The position numbers were made by a program, and so were the translations under genes. The notes under the pieces are model-generated. The model had not been told where the DNA came from and searched no databases. It was given only the letters and a program-made list of their open reading frames with translations. From positions 1,230,501 to 1,294,500 of the forward strand of contig JACCIC010000049.1 in the NCBI GenBank assembly GCA_018907035.1: DNA of 64,000 nt, in the 5' to 3' direction. Source of the stretch: Sycobia sp. Sy_11 (taxonomy: Eukaryota > Arthropoda > Insecta > Hymenoptera > Epichrysomallidae). Shown one piece after another: positions 1-10,392 of this stretch (position 1 is its first letter; the number at the start of each line of letters is the position of its first letter).

Positions 1-2237
1 TATTTAAGTAATTATTTAGTTCAGAAATTTGTGTAACGGTCGCTACAACCTAAAATACAGTGAAGGTATTCATAGTAATGTAATTAATTAATATATATAA
101 TTTTCTTTTATTTTATGTTTTGCCTTTCTCATTTATTTTCCTGTGCAACATCATTTGTCTAAAAAAGTTATATGAAATGGTCATTTAATTTTTAACATTT
201 TATATAAACTTTTTAATCAAGTAAAATTAAGCTGTATATAAGACAATATTTATTTAGTGAAGAGGAAATGTAAATATTTAAAATTTTTTTTTAATTTTCA
301 AGTAAATGAAATAGTGTTTATATTCTACAAAAAATTATTATGATTTGTATATTTGTGTTATAATTGTCATGAGTAGCAATAAATTTTCATTATACACCGG
401 TTATTCTGTACCTCGCATTTTATATAATACGTATTATTTCCATCTTTTGATACTCAATGTATAGCCATGCGCATTTTGACTTCGAATAAGCAGATAGATG
501 GTAGAATAAATTTGCAGCAAAGCTTTGAAAAGGATTTGTAATATTTTCCTGGCAACTTTATACGGCGACATTCGTTAGCTGATGTATATTGTTTACTACA
601 TTTAATTGATGATGTAAATGAAATAAAGGGGCGCCCTTGGAGGCATTTTTATCAATTGTTTATGAAACAAAATGACTCTTTAAAAAAAAATATTTGAAAC
701 TACCCGAAACCATTTCAACAATTTGGAAATCGCCTAAAGGAAAGAAGCACTTTGCAATACACGTGTAAACATATTAAAATTTTACCAAACTTTACGGCAT
801 GGAAAAGTGGACTGGTGCCAGACGATAAGTGTATATTTAAAGTACTTTGAATAGAAAAAAAATAGAAACAAAACGATTTTCTTTTGTTGTAGACGGTCGC
901 AATCGTTTTTGTATAATATAGATGATTCATCATTTTCTAAATTTGTAAATATTATTAAATTATGAATATAGTAAACTTTCTGCAGTAGTTAAAAAATTTT
1001 AAATTATTGATGATTTGCATATAAAAAGCCAATTTAATCTTCGAAAACTGAAGTATTTCCATGCAGCAATTTATTTCAAGATGAGCTCTTTTTAGTAGAG
1101 ACTAATCATTTAAAAAAATTCTATTGATGCATGCCGAAATGGAACGACAATTTTTCGATGACCTTCTATTTAATTGCAAAAGGAAACGAATATGTAACCT
1201 CGACTTTAATACATACTGTTTGATTAATAAATTATGCATTACTTGCAAGTCACAATAGTAATAAAGTATTACCAGAATTCTCACTATCAACTTGCTTTTC
1301 TCTCTATAATTTTTAAATCAACGAAAATATTGTTGTCAAGAGACAGAAATTTTGATTCGTTCGTCGATGACTATATTTACTGGCCTTATGGTAAACTCTG
1401 TAATAAGGTATTTTAAAACAAAAAAACATTGACATAACATAAGAGAGGAGGGAGGATAAAACTAGGAATAAGAACAAAGACCTCTGTGTAGCATTTATTT
1501 GAAAAACAAAACAAGATTTTTATGAACTTTTAACTAACGCTTTTTTATTAAGTCCTTAATTACGTATATTTAAACAATTTAATATTGTAAATATCTGTAC
1601 AAATATTAGTAATGTAGAAAAATTGATAAACGTAATATGCTATTTTAAATTTGATGACAAATTTATATTTGTGTTTTTATACGTTAAAGTAAATATGAAC
1701 TGAATATATAGTAATTATTTCACTAATTACCAACATAAACGTAAATGTTCATAGCACACAAAAAAGCTCCCGTTTATATTAGTTCGTATTATCGCTGCGG
1801 GTGTATGCAAAATAATTACTTTTATGCGCGCCAATAAAAATGCGAATGCTTATTATCGATTGATTGTCGCGGATAACATTTATATTCAATGCACAATCTC
1901 TCCTCCGTCTTCGTACCGCCACACATACATACGACGTGATAAATGCACTGTGACGACGGAATAGATTTCATGAATATTAATAAGTATAAATAAAATCAGT
2001 TTTACTGATTCTATAAAACATTTGTTCTAATGTGACTCTAAGGCTTTTTATCAGATATGACAAATTATAAGAATATACATTGAATTTATTATACAACAAT
2101 AAAAAAGCGATGGTGTAATTCTTTCTCTCGATCTTACTCTTCCATAATTCAATACTTACATATTTTATAACATCGAATAGTCGTAAAATGAACAATAGGC
2201 GAGGCGATTCACTTGAAAAAATAAGAAGTAATAAAAG

Positions 2238-2243
<6 letters not shown>

Positions 2244-2286
<43 letters not shown>

Positions 2287-2291
2287 TATAT
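2244..2291. repeat. poly(A) tract joined to (TA)n
   Basis: About 27 A residues run directly into about ten TA units. The A-run next to a simple repeat could be the tail of an old retroposed element, but no element body is recognisable beside it. Confidence 0.8.
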
Positions 2292-2679
2292 TTAACCATT
2301 TTGGACAACCATGCAGGAACAAAAATCAAAAACAAAAAAATTGAACTTAAAAACCTCGAAGATTTTGCATTTTGTACATCTCACAGCTATTACATTTTAA
2401 GACAGGAAAAATGCAATAGGTCGCTATTTGTCAAGTTGTAAATGTCCTCTTTTCATTGACAGCACTCAAGTTCTTGACGAATTCCATTTCTTTTCAAGAA
2501 ATGCAGTTTGAAACAACAAAAGTACAATTTTCGAAGACAATTTTTTTAAATCGAATTTTCAAAAATTTTGTACAGAAATTAGTGATACCAGATGTACAAT
2601 TTATAATTAGTATAGTAATGGAGTGTGAATATATTCGATTTATGGTCTTAGTTTGAATAACTGAACGCACAGGAGAGAG

Positions 2680-3272
2680 CACAGGAGGGTATCCGTAGAA
2701 AATTCAAGGTCTACTCGATAACTTGGTGTTATTTTATATTTTTCGGCATGGTGAATCGATTTTTCGAGGTTCGAGATTATCGGATCCGAAAATTGTTCAT
2801 TTTCAAGATAAGGCCCATTTTAGTCTTAAACTGGTTATTGTCCGAGAAAATTAAATAAATTTTATTATGTAAAACATTCGTTTAAATAAATAATTATATC
2901 TTACATATTTTTTTCATAAAATCCAGATTTAAAGAAAAAATGACAACGGAGCCTCATGCGGTTGGCACTTTGTGTCTTGCGTGATTGTGTTTTTCAAAGC
3001 TTATTTCTACTGAAGTAATGAAGATAATAAAGTTTTATCATACATCAAACTGTTCGTTATGAATCAAAGAATAATTCTGTGTACTTTTCTCTTTTATTTT
3101 AAAAGAGTCAAATGTTGTTATAAACAAATAAAAACTGACATTTTAGTAAAAAAATGGGCCTTATCTAAAAAACGATCGATTTTTGAGCCTGATAACCTCA
3201 CAACGCATTGAAAAATATCAATTAACACTAAGTTATCTAGGAAACCTTGAATTTTCTACAGGACCTTTCCTG
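2680..3272. repeat. diverged inverted repeat, two ~120-140 bp arms
   Basis: The left arm (about 2680-2820) and the right arm (about 3153-3272) are reverse complements with many mismatches. Shared blocks, in order, are a CACAGGA end, GTAGAAAATTCAAGGT, CGATAACTT/AGATAACTT, and AGATAAGGCCCATT at the inner edge. About 330 bp of AT-rich spacer lies between. The arrangement resembles a degraded foldback or MITE-like element. No transposase is encoded, and no clear target-site duplication was seen. Confidence 0.6.
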
Positions 3273-3423
3273 TGCGCACGACTAATGGGTTCGCTATATT
3301 TTCTTCATGAAAAATATGCAACAGACAAAAATTTTTTTAAATATAAGTATTTATCGAAGTGACTGAGTTATATATTAAAATTTATTTAATTTTCTTGAAA
3401 AATAACTATTTTTAGACAAAACT

Positions 3424-3828
3424 GAGCCTTACCTCGGAATGACTAATTTTTGGGTCTGATAACTTCCAAAAATCGACTCTGCTTTGTTGAATAATAGTTA
3501 ATATTTTGTAACATTGAATTTTAAAAATATATTGATTGTTCCTGACGAAGCTTATAATGACAAAATTTTAATGTAAATTATATTACAGAACCAAAACCTA
3601 TACTTAAAATAGATTTAAATAATTAAATGATAGAAAATATTATATTATAGTAAAGGTGTATTAAAAAATATTGTTACAACTGTATGTCTTGGAGTTGATG
3701 GTTTAGTCACATGGTTTAAATTAAATCGCAATGAGAACATTACCTTAATTAAACTTATGTAGTATACAACGTAGTTATATAATATTAAGTTATCGAGGGG
3801 ACTTAGAATTTGTTACAGGAGTCCAGGT
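3424..3828. repeat. third copy of the same repeat, apparently split
   Basis: Positions 3424-3502 match the inner half of the 3153-3272 arm (GAGCCTTA, then GGGTCTGATAACTT, then a TTAAT block). The expected outer half (AAGTTATCGAGG, AGAATTTGTTACAGGA) reappears only at 3788-3828, after about 280 bp of unrelated AT-rich DNA. This suggests an insertion into an older copy. The outer end merges into the perfect short palindrome at 3821-3840. Confidence 0.45.
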
Positions 3829-3840
3829 GTGTACCTGGAC
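3821..3840. repeat. 8-bp perfect palindrome with 4-nt loop
   Basis: GTCCAGGT and ACCTGGAC flank GTGT. It lies at the outer edge of the repeat family described for 2.68-3.83 kb and may be its terminal structure. Confidence 0.6.
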
Positions 3841-3919
3841 TATACATATAAAAATGAACTGGCATATTACTTTCACTAGTAAATAAATGTATAATGTACT
3901 CTACTATACTATTATTAAT

Positions 3920-3926
<7 letters not shown>

Positions 3927-3975
<49 letters not shown>
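3927..3975. repeat. (TA)n microsatellite
   Basis: Uninterrupted alternating TA of about 49 bp. Confidence 0.95.
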
Positions 3976-3981
<6 letters not shown>

Positions 3982-4385
3982 GGAATAATTTCATTAGTAC
4001 TACACATTAATGTTGAAAAAATTAGCTGCGAAAAAACATTAATCCAAACACCTTGATATGTTAGTATAACATTAGAAAATATAATATTGTACATAAAGTT
4101 AGAAGAAAAAATTCTTTAATGAATCATACAGTTGTAATTTTTAGAAAATAAAATAAATTTCAGTATGGTATGATAGAGCACATTCTTAAATAATAAAATA
4201 TATTTATTTAACTTCTTAATAAACTTACAAAAATTTGTATTCTTATATTTATTTTTGTCTTATTCATTATAAATAATAAAATAACAATATTAGTGTAACA
4301 ATTTGTATAAAAACATTAATATATAACAATTTGTATAAAAATATTAATATATAACAATTTACATAAAAACATGAATATATGAAAA

Positions 4386-4391
4386 TTTATT
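4386..4391 (-). promoter_or_regulatory. candidate polyadenylation signal of the hydrolase gene
   Basis: TTTATT on the plus strand reads AATAAA on the minus strand, about 20 nt beyond the stop codon of the 4411-5298 gene. Very short 3' UTRs are possible in insects. Other AATAAA copies lie further downstream in this AT-rich sequence, so the choice is tentative. Confidence 0.35.
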
Positions 4392-4410
4392 AACATCATA
4401 TTGAATTTAA

Positions 4411-5298
4411 TTATAACTTACTAGGAATTTGATTTAAAAATTTTGATACAAAACCAGAAATTTTTTTTGGGTCATTGTTGTGCACATCATGATTTCCTTT
4501 AACTTCAATAATATTTACATAATTAAATTTTTTTAATAATCTATATATATCTTCTTTAATCTCATCCAGAAAATCTAAAGTACTTGTTGACATTATTAAT
4601 AATATTTCAACATTTATCTCATTAAGTATTGTTTCATATTGGTTGAAATTGAATGTTGGAGTAATGGATATTTTAGCTCTAATATCTCTGTTATAAATAT
4701 AAGAATCACTGCCAATTTTTGTTACTGATCGTTGAAATAATGCTTCAGCTGCTTCTGAAGTTAAAGAAGATTTTCTCAAGTTCTTTAAAGCATAAATAAC
4801 TTCTTCTTTTGTATAAGAACGAGGATTTTTGTTCATATCACATGAGTTCACAGCCATATTACACTCTTTTCTAATTTTTGAAATTATATTTTTATTGAAG
4901 GTTACTCTTGGAATTACTCCTTCAATTAAAATTAGTTTTTTTATCCTTGTAGGATATATTATACTAAATAATAAACCTAAATTAGCTCCCAAACTGTGAC
5001 CAATATAAATTGTTTTTTCCCACTGCAATTCATCTAAAACATATCTAATTGTAATTAAATAATTGAAGTAATTAAGTGGTAGACCAGGTTGAAACGATGA
5101 AGATAGACCATGACCAGGTAAATCAATACAAACATAGTAGAAATTTTCTGGCAATTCTTTGATCAAGCTGTCAAAAGATCCAGCATTATCTAACAGTCCG
5201 TGTACTAGAAGGACATGAGTGTTTTGAATATTACCCCATGCTTTTGCTGCAATAATACCCCATGGTACTTTTAAATTGAGTTCTACTGTACGTCTCAT
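4411..5298 (-). CDS. alpha/beta hydrolase, SERHL/kraken-type serine hydrolase
   Basis: A complete 295-residue protein in one exon. It has the full alpha/beta-hydrolase layout. An oxyanion-hole region HGLLDN lies at residues 33-38, DLPGHG at 59-64, the nucleophile elbow GHSLGA at 100-105 (Ser102), and GNHDVH at 268-273 (probable catalytic His270). The blocks HGLLDNAGSFD and ENFYYVCIDLPGHGLSS are characteristic of the SERHL (serine hydrolase-like)/kraken subfamily, and the length is usual for it. The natural substrate of that family is poorly known. The last three residues are Ser-Lys-Leu, a canonical type-1 peroxisomal targeting signal, so a peroxisomal enzyme is inferred. The ATG is the first in frame: a TGA lies about 30 nt upstream, and a run of 12 A immediately precedes the ATG. 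No intron interrupts the frame. It is transcribed away from the CEP350 gene. The family assignment is firm; the substrate is unknown. Confidence 0.9.
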   Translation of the reverse strand: MRRTVELNLKVPWGIIAAKAWGNIQNTHVLLVHGLLDNAGSFDSLIKELPENFYYVCIDLPGHGLSSSFQPGLPLNYFNYLITIRYVLDELQWEKTIYIGHSLGANLGLLFSIIYPTRIKKLILIEGVIPRVTFNKNIISKIRKECNMAVNSCDMNKNPRSYTKEEVIYALKNLRKSSLTSEAAEALFQRSVTKIGSDSYIYNRDIRAKISITPTFNFNQYETILNEINVEILLIMSTSTLDFLDEIKEDIYRLLKKFNYVNIIEVKGNHDVHNNDPKKISGFVSKFLNQIPSKL

Positions 5299-6937
5299 TT
5301 TTTTTTTTTTAATACAAAACAGCCTTCAACTTATTCAATTGTAAATACTAGCATAAGTTATGTATAATAATTGATGGCTGGCACAAAAAATCTGCATAGG
5401 ATTTGAAGTCAATATAAAATAACTACAAAATAGGTAACAGTAATTTTTCGATTTTTAAATTAGCACAAATGTCAGAAGTATTTCAAATTATTTTCTGGTC
5501 GTTCTACTGATAATTTACACTAGTCAAGGCATTAGTGAACGATTTGTCAACTATTGTGTCGCCTAATATGCCTACTAATCAGACATATTTACTTTTCCAA
5601 AAGGAACGATACTCGCGTAGCTTGACAACTTGAGCGCTAGCAGTTAGCACTTGGCATAGCAGAGATAATAGGGGAAATCGCCGATTCCTATGTTATGTTA
5701 GAGCTGGTGAAACTGCAGTAAAATTTTGACGCCCACCGCCACAGCATAGCCATAGCGGTAAATGTAAGTACTTCATTCGTGCAATTTTCTAGATGGTTTA
5801 CGAGCTCGTGCGATCGAGGGGGGTGACTAGGGAGAGTAGAGAGAAGCAGTGGAAACTCGGCTAAAATCGTCTCAAATTGTATGGTAGGACTTCGGGACAG
5901 ACTTAGCCGCAAGGCGGCGACACCCTGTGCGATTGCTTGTTCAACTGCATGTATTTGAAGAAAAAAGAGTGGGGTTATGCAATGAGATTGCAGTGAGCGT
6001 GGCGACTGACAAGATAGTCCAGGCGAATTAGGTCCAAAATGGCCGATTTACCAACAATTTCTCCAACGCCTATTTTTTTGCATTAAATGATAGATGAGGA
6101 TGTGTAGAATAAGACCCTAAATTGTCGGGATTGTACCCCATCGGCGACGTATTTATTTATTGCAAAATAGCAAAAATAAAAGCTCTTTTTTTACTTTTTC
6201 TTTAATAGTTTAAATAATATTGCTCTAATCGAAAAACGTTTCGTATTAAAGTTGTGCAGGAGATAATTTTGAACAAAAGTACGTACATGAAAAACTTAAA
6301 AAGTCGATTTTTCTATTGTTAAACAAACAATTTAGTGCGTGAAATATGTGTGAAACGTAACGGGACTATATAGTATTTTCAAGTGCTATGTGCACAGAAC
6401 ACAATAGCACACAGACACGTAGTCGGCGGGCGGTCTCATATATCGCCTGCAGTCTAGTACTTTCATATTATGCTTCGTATGTTTATAGATAGTTTAGTAT
6501 GCTTACTATTTTTTTGGAAAACGTTGTAGATATAATATTATTCGTAAAAGATCTTATAAATTTTAGACTAATATTTTTTTATATTATGTATTTATTCGCA
6601 AACTTTTACAATTTATTTTTTTGTTATTCATCTGATGCTGATAAATGGTCCTTTCAATTCAATACATGTTTTTTTGGTGCGTGAATATCAAACATTTTTG
6701 TGAGATGATTGCAATATGATTGGTTTTTAAAAAATATTTATTAAATACCTATAAATAATTTTTAAAATTAAACTTTCATAATATTGTATAGTTAATAACA
6801 AAAGGGGTATTATTATTATTAATATTATTAATATATTATTATTAAATTAATTTAATTTAGTAAGCACATATATTCGTTATATTCAATTATTTAAGCGACT
6901 ATAAGCGTATATTAAATATTATGTTGCAATTAAGAAG

Positions 6938-7001
<64 letters not shown>

Positions 7002-7364
7002 AAAAAACGCAGCTTGAAAGCTGAATAAGTAAAGATATATTTTATAAAATTTTAATTTTTAGTAACACTTATTTGTTTCAAAACAATAAAAAATATAAAA
7101 TTAAAAAAGTGGGGCATGATGGACATGGGTGATTCAAGGAAAAGAAACCAAATTTAATTTTTGTTTGAAAATATTTATTATCCCAACGATAAAATAGCTA
7201 AAATTATTTAAATATTTTAATTGTATACTTATATTAATATGTTATATATTGTTATTTTTATATATTTTTTAAATTTTAACAAATAAAATAAATTTGTAAA
7301 TGTAAATATTAAAAAGTTGAAGACAGAAGAATAAAAAAAAAGATAATTATAAATGATAATAAGA
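5299..7364. other. intergenic DNA upstream of the hydrolase gene
   Basis: The first 1.1 kb (about 5.3-6.45 kb) is less AT-rich than its surroundings, contains CpG dinucleotides and lies upstream of the minus-strand hydrolase start. It is the likely place for that gene's promoter or 5' UTR, but I could not fix a TATA box or initiator. From 6.45 kb on it is AT-rich, with a (TA)n array at 6941-6999. No supported gene. Confidence 0.5.
6941..6999. repeat. (TA)n microsatellite
   Basis: About 59 bp of uninterrupted TA. Confidence 0.95.
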
Positions 7365-7725
7365 ATGTTGAATCTCGGAATCTTCTGGAATCACATAATT
7401 AATATTAAAATTTTGCACTGCAATAGATGGATTCGTTATTTCTTATTCCGTATTATTAGATATATACAAATCAGTCTTGTTTTTAGGTAAATTACATTCA
7501 CGTAAAACACTGTATTCTTTTCTATAAAAATCTTGACCATTAACATTTTGTGTTGTAAACGTTCCTTGGTTTTGAACATTTTAAAATTTTTGTAAAACTG
7601 TTTTTACTCCTTCCTTAACATTTGCTGGATTTATTGGTCGTTTATTGTCCAACATGCCCCGCCGTTGGGTGCCCATGATAGCCCGCTCAACGACTTTTTC
7701 TAATTTTTTAATAATATATACATAT
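7365..7725 (-). pseudogene. decayed ORF, unidentified (possible transposon remnant)
   Basis: Read on the minus strand, one frame stays protein-like for about 110 codons and is broken only by in-frame TAA codons. The segments read like ordinary mixed-composition protein, for example VVERAIMGTQRRGMLDN, then NVQNQGTFTTQNVNG, then VLRECNLPKNKTDLY. I do not recognise the family. The stops, the loss of the frame on both sides and the absence of splice sites at the stops suggest a dead gene, perhaps from a DNA transposon. It could also be a chance open frame. Confidence 0.3.
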
Positions 7726-10299
7726 ACATACTGCGTTTTCATTCGTTCTCGCCGTCACTCGGTCTCTCTCACTCTTCCGATCGCCCTTTCTCCGTTTATC
7801 GATATACTTATTCCTGTACTCCCCCACTCTTGCTTCTTTTCTTCCCCTCACTCGCTTTGGCTTTTGCTTTCTCTCTCTGTTGTACGCAGAACCATCGAGG
7901 GATTTCCAAGACAGCGACGTCTGCCAGACAGATTTGAACTATCATCTGCGGCTAACTTTTAATAATTTTTCCCATGTAAAGCGAGAGGAGTTTCCGTTCC
8001 TTCTCTCTACGCTCCCTAGGGGTGACTGTGGATAACTATAAATATACAAAACAAGCTTTACTAATTAAGCACGGTGCTACGATTGGATAAAGAAGAATGC
8101 GAGGTAAAGGTTGTCAGCGTCTTGCGTGCGCAACTCTTTAAAATTTTAGCAATTATCATGTAAAAAGTTTGTGCTTAAAAAAGTTATACTCTGATTAATG
8201 TTAAAAATGTAATTAATTATAATAGGTAATGTTAATTAAGAAAATATCATTGAATTAGAATTACCGAAACCATAGAAATTGATAGTAAAAAAAAATAAGT
8301 TCTGATTTTTATGTATATAGAAGAAGGCACAGATAAAAATATGTAAACTCATATTTTTGAAAAATTTATTTTAATAAAGGCATCACGAGACATTATATAT
8401 GAAGTATATTTCTGAACAGTTAACTTAACAAAATCGTAAAAAACTTCTAAAAATTCTAAACGATTTAAAGTTGTTACCACATGTGCCATATACTTTTTAA
8501 TATGAATTTATATTTATTAAAAATAGGTAATAATGTATTGTATGAATTAAAGCTCTACTTATGTCGATATAATATACTTTTATCCATATTGATGTATGAT
8601 TTGTTAAGTATTGGTTTGAAGTAATAAATAGTTAATTAAAAAATTATTTAAAAATACTTGCTACTTATTACATCAAGTCTGAGAGTTGTTCTACTAAACT
8701 ATAAAATAGTACAACAGATATTTACTATATAGATATACATGTTAGTAGCAGTTATAATATGTAACTTTAAATCACTTTCACAAGCAATATGTGTATGTGA
8801 TAAAAAATTTTGAAGAAATTAATTTTTTAAACTAAATATTTGTTCATCGTAGGTTATCTTTACAAACAAATTTTGACAAATGATGCATATGGAAACGTGA
8901 ATAATATAGAAACGGAATTATGAAATGCAATGTCAATAAGGCTATTGGACAGTTGGTTAACATTTAAACACGAGATCGTTTAATCGATGTCAATTTCTAT
9001 TTTTTTTTAATTAATTTTTTATACGGACCAATGTTTTTCCAAATATGCAAATAATTCTAGGGTTTTGGATAAAATAAAAATACTTCATTACTTGTTGAAG
9101 TGCAATTAAAAAAAAACTGTAATTGCCGTCAGTATGTGAAGGGGTAAAATAGGAACTGACAGTGTGCAAAAAACTAGACATGGATAGAAACTATAGACTT
9201 ATATATTAGACCGCGCTTTCTGGGAATTGAGTTGAAGCTAACACTAATTGGCATTACTGCAACAATTGGCACCTGCAATGCGCTGACATGTTGTCCTGGC
9301 CAGTTTTGCTTGTAATTTGACGAAAAATTGTCTTGTACCTGGCCATGTCGCAAAGCGTGCAAAGCGTTGTCGACAATACGCCGGCGCGATGTTATTTGGG
9401 GGGGGGTGGTATGTGGAAATAGTACATTTCTTACCGAGTATGGAAAGTGTTTATTTATGAAACGAGAGGTTTGCGACTCGAGGCGAAGCCGAGGGTTGTA
9501 ACGAGGTTCGTAAAAAAGCCTTTTCGTAATAGGTAAGGACTATATTTGTCCTCATGAGAACCGGAATCAAGCGGTGAAGGTGAAGGTGCGATTTGTAGGT
9601 TAGAATGAGGAAATAACCGTTACCATCGTGGTTCAAAATTGTTGTCATCTGTATGTCAGGGTTCCTTATTATCTTCGCTTTTACGCTTCACTCCATGTCT
9701 ATCTTTGTTGCTTTGGCTATCGTTGTGGCGCCATCTACGCAATTTAAAAACAAACGTACGCAGTCCATGTAAGGATTGCTTATCTTCCCCTAAAATCTCT
9801 GCTTCAATGGTTTTATTTTATAACAGTAGACGGCGCATCTTAAAATGTTGTTTCACAAAAAGATAGTTGACGACACTCTAATCTTTGTATTTTATAACGA
9901 ATTTGGCAACATGGCAACCTCGGCTCTTCGGACGACGGTTGCGGTGCCGCCAAGTGATTTATGGTTGCAATGAACGATAGTTATTTCCCTTTCTTTCTTT
10001 TTATTTTATCACGGACAAATGAATATTAAAAATGTCGTGACGAACCAAGAATATTGTCAAAGGTGGATCGAATAATATGCCAGTTGTGGCTGTTGGTTAA
10101 TGTCAAAAACGTTCTGCATGGTACATGTATAAATGTTACACTGTGAAATGGTCAAGTACAGGTATTTAGTACATTATAGTTCCTAAGTAGTTTGGAAATA
10201 TTGGGAATTTGTTTTAATTAAATTGATTTTCTTGTTTAATTCGAATATTAAGTATGATTGTGATATATCAAGAAACTGAGCTGAATCTGCTGAGAAACC
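7726..10299. other. intergenic DNA and probable CEP350 promoter region
   Basis: AT-rich from 8.1 to 9.1 kb with nothing recognisable. From 9.2 to 10.0 kb the sequence is more balanced, rich in CpG, and has a run of nine G near 9.4 kb. It carries a TGGCGCCATCTA element at 9726-9737 and tandem GGCAAC motifs at 9905-9917. It ends in the 5' leader of the plus-strand gene, where an in-frame TGA precedes the chosen ATG. The open frames here (at most 105 codons) have no recognisable domain and are not supported as genes. Confidence 0.5.
9905..9917 (+). promoter_or_regulatory. tandem RFX-type half-sites upstream of CEP350
   Basis: GGCAACATGGCAAC contains two GGCAAC half-sites. The second, ATGGCAAC, equals one half of the symmetrical X-box GTTGCCATGGCAAC bound by RFX factors. 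It lies about 385 bp upstream of the predicted start codon. RFX factors commonly control ciliary and some centriolar genes, so it may matter for a CEP350 gene. Binding is inference. Confidence 0.3.
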
Positions 10300-10392
10300 A
10301 TGAAGAGTAGTTATAATAAAGGAGAACTAACAGAAAAATATGCTTCCTCTACAAATCCTGACTCTGCTAAATGCATTAAAACACCATTTAGT
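10300..10392 (+). CDS. CEP350: CEP350 exon 1 (residues 1-31)
   Basis: Starts MKSSYNKGELTEKY. It ends at CCATTTAGT before the donor GTAAGT, phase 0. An in-frame TGA just upstream fixes this as the first usable ATG of the exon. The short, polar N-terminus has no signal peptide. Confidence 0.75.

Larger units (their letters stand above)
1..4385. other. AT-rich intergenic DNA
   Basis: No reading frame here looks coding on either strand: the open stretches are short (at most 72 codons), AT-driven and without recognisable domains. The region holds a poly(A)-(TA)n microsatellite near 2.25 kb, a diverged inverted-repeat family between about 2.68 and 3.84 kb, and a (TA)n array at 3.93-3.98 kb. The first 2.2 kb shows nothing I can assign. 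The right end presumably contains the 3' flank of the minus-strand hydrolase gene. Confidence 0.6.

Noticed and set aside
7645..7962. 105-codon plus-strand frame
   Set aside because: Ser/Leu/Pro-rich from CT-rich DNA, no recognisable domain or splice partners, and it overlaps the decayed minus-strand frame.
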